Positions 25,367 to 26,547 of a stretch of DNA of 26,547 nt are shown here, in pieces (positions within the stretch are counted from its first letter, which is position 1; each line of letters begins with the position of its first letter). The notes beneath the pieces were generated by a model that was not told the origin of the DNA, made no database searches, and saw only the letters and a program-made list of their open reading frames with translations. The stretch covers positions 1 through 26,547 of the forward strand of contig JBFWYO010000067.1 of NCBI GenBank assembly GCA_050186335.1. The letters run 5' to 3'. This DNA comes from JBFWYO01 sp050186335. GTDB taxonomy: Bacteria > Pseudomonadota > Alphaproteobacteria > Bin65. The position numbers and the translations under genes were made by a program.

Positions 25367-26134
25367 ATGCGTGGACTAAAAGGCAAGAACGTCATCATCA
25401 CCGGCGCCGGCGGCGGCATCGGAACCGCGCTGGCCAAGCGTTTTGCCGAGGAAGGCTGCACGCTCGGCCTGTTCGACATGAACAAGGCGGCCGCCGAAGC
25501 GGTGGCCGGCCAAGTCCATTCGGCCGGCGGCAAGGCGTTCGTCTACGACGTCGATATCAGCGATTACGCCCGCGTGACCGAAACGGTGGCGGCGTTCGAA
25601 AAAGATTCCGGCCGCATCGACGTGCTGGTCAACAACGCGGGCTGGGACAAGTTCGCCATCTTCATGCAGACCGATCCCGAACTTTGGGACAAGGTGATCG
25701 CGATCAATCTGCGCGGGCCGATCAACATGCATCATGCGGTCCTGAAGTTTATGACCCAGCGCAAGGGCGGCAAGATCGTCAGCATCTCGTCGGACGCGGG
25801 GCGCGTGGGTTCGTCCGGCGAAGCGGTCTACTCGGCTTGCAAGGGCGGCATCATCGCGTTCACCAAGACGATGGCGCGCGAAATGGCGCGCTATCAGATC
25901 AACGTCAACTGCGTCTGCCCCGGCCCGACCGACACGCCGCTGTTCAAGTCGTTCCTCGGCGAGGGCGAAGCCGGGCAGAAAGTCTACGACGCACTGAAAG
26001 GCTCGATCCCGTTCCGGCGCGTGGGACAGCCCGAAGACGTGCCCGGCATGATCGCCTTCCTGGCCAGCGACGATGCGAATTTCATCACCGGCCAGGTGAT
26101 CAGCGTGTCCGGCGGCCTGACGATGCACGGCTGA
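25367..26134 (+). CDS. Short-chain dehydrogenase, BadH-like (2-hydroxycyclohexanecarboxyl-CoA dehydrogenase type)
   Basis: This is a classical SDR of 255 residues. The cofactor loop TGAGGGIG is at 12-19, with D37 after the second strand suggesting NAD rather than NADP. NNAG is at 89-92, and the catalytic residues are S142, Y155 and K159. Segments such as NNAGWDKF, MHHAVL, SDAGRVGSSGEAVYSACKGG and ITGQVISVSGGLTMHG closely resemble BadH of Rhodopseudomonas palustris as I recall it. BadH oxidises 2-hydroxycyclohexanecarboxyl-CoA in alicyclic acid degradation. A strong GGGGAGG element precedes the ATG. With the upstream genes it suggests oxidation of a hydroxyacyl-CoA. The substrate is inferred from similarity only; FabG-like activity is the alternative. 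Confidence 0.87.
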   Translation: MRGLKGKNVIITGAGGGIGTALAKRFAEEGCTLGLFDMNKAAAEAVAGQVHSAGGKAFVYDVDISDYARVTETVAAFEKDSGRIDVLVNNAGWDKFAIFMQTDPELWDKVIAINLRGPINMHHAVLKFMTQRKGGKIVSISSDAGRVGSSGEAVYSACKGGIIAFTKTMAREMARYQINVNCVCPGPTDTPLFKSFLGEGEAGQKVYDALKGSIPFRRVGQPEDVPGMIAFLASDDANFITGQVISVSGGLTMHG

Positions 26135-26150
26135 CCGATCTCGCAGCCGC

Positions 26151-26182
26151 AAAAAAAAGGGCGCCGACGAGGCGCCCTTTTT
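26151..26182. terminator. Bidirectional rho-independent terminator
   Basis: Perfect 7-bp arms GGGCGCC (26159-26165) and GGCGCCC (26171-26177) enclose a 5-base loop. They are flanked by eight A on the left and five T on the right. It lies between the convergent SDR and binding-protein genes and would work on both strands. Confidence 0.92.
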
Positions 26183-26201
26183 CGATTCGCGTGCCGATCG
26201 T

Positions 26202-26547
26202 TTAGTACGGCATCTTGCACTTGCTGGCGTAGACGTCCTTGCGCGCGGTGGCGATCAGGCCTTCGGTCCTGATGTCCGGCTTGCCGTCCTTCAGCACCAC
26301 CGTCTGCTTGTACCAGTTCTGGATCGGAATCTGGTTGGTGTTGAAGGTTACGTTGCCGCGCGACCATTCGAACTTCGCGCCGCGCATCGCCAGGATCATA
26401 TCCTTGGTCTTGGTGAGGTCGCCCTTGACCGCGCCGATGCCGTAATTCAGCAGCAGCCCGGCGTCATACGCCTGCGCGGCGAAATACGAGGGGCGCTTCT
26501 TATACTTCGCAACGAAATCGGCGACGAACTTGGCGTTGACCGGCAGC
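26202..26547 (-). CDS. ABC transporter substrate-binding protein, LivJ-like, 3' part (runs off window)
   Basis: This is the C-terminal 115 residues or so of a periplasmic-binding-protein type 1 subunit of a branched-chain amino-acid-family ABC transporter. The visible sequence reads ...AKFVADFVAKYKKRPSYFAAQAYDAG..., then ILAMRGAKFEWSRGNVTFNTNQIPIQNWYKQTVVLKDGKP, which is the standard Leu/Ile/Val-binding fold ending. The N-terminus and signal peptide lie beyond the right edge. In alphaproteobacteria many such proteins bind aromatic or alicyclic acids rather than amino acids, which would suit the convergent BadH-like cluster. That link is inference; the ligand cannot be read. Confidence 0.9.
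   Translation of the reverse strand, partial: LPVNAKFVADFVAKYKKRPSYFAAQAYDAGLLLNYGIGAVKGDLTKTKDMILAMRGAKFEWSRGNVTFNTNQIPIQNWYKQTVVLKDGKPDIRTEGLIATARKDVYASKCKMPY

Overview
The window is about 26.5 kb of GC-rich chromosome from what looks like an alphaproteobacterium, most plausibly a Rhodospirillales- or Hyphomicrobiales-like lineage. This rests on four things: NuoF, NuoG and NuoE of the mitochondrial/alphaproteobacterial type (NuoG only 684 residues, nuoC and nuoD separate); the gene order tRNA-Leu, tig, clpP, clpX, lon, HU gene, tRNA-Val, tRNA-Asp, nuoA, which I recall as typical of that class; a DUF4189-type exported protein; and a homodimeric-E1 'transketolase-like' protein of a kind seen in Bradyrhizobium relatives. 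No mobile element, CRISPR array, rRNA or prophage was seen.

Region 1 (1-7.5 kb, minus strand) is the proximal part of a respiratory complex I operon, nuoA-B-C-D-E-F-G-H. The genes are tightly packed, with ATGA overlaps at nuoC/nuoD and nuoG/nuoH, and nuoH runs off the left edge. Region 2 (7.7-9.1 kb) has tRNA-Asp(GTC) and tRNA-Val(TAC) on the minus strand flanking two plus-strand genes: a ChrR-like NAD(P)H:FMN reductase and a small secreted DUF4189-like protein. Region 3 (9.2-16.3 kb, minus strand) is the protein quality-control block: tRNA-Leu(TAG), trigger factor, ClpP, ClpX, Lon and a GTG-initiated HU protein. Several promoters and terminators can be seen between these genes.

Region 4 (16.6-17.7 kb, plus strand) is a small regulator-enzyme pair: a LmrA/YxaF-type TetR repressor and a PaaI-type hotdog thioesterase. 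They are preceded by a perfect 9-bp inverted repeat that contains the -10 box. Region 5 (17.8-21.7 kb, minus strand) holds an AceE-like ThDP-dependent E1 with no E2 or E3 gene next to it, and the fused NAD(P)HX epimerase/dehydratase. Region 6 (21.9-23.4 kb, plus strand) has two predicted lipoproteins of unknown function. Region 7 (23.4-26.1 kb, plus strand) is a probable acyl-CoA catabolic operon: an MDR oxidoreductase that keeps only the structural zinc site, a crotonase-fold protein that appears to lack both hydratase glutamates, and a BadH-like short-chain dehydrogenase. It ends at a bidirectional terminator facing the 3' end of a branched-chain amino-acid/aromatic-type ABC transporter binding protein.

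Most of the window is housekeeping. The less ordinary parts are the TetR operator/promoter, the palindrome at the promoter of the orphan E1 gene, and the unusual active sites in the acyl-CoA cluster. I see no clearly new multi-gene system.
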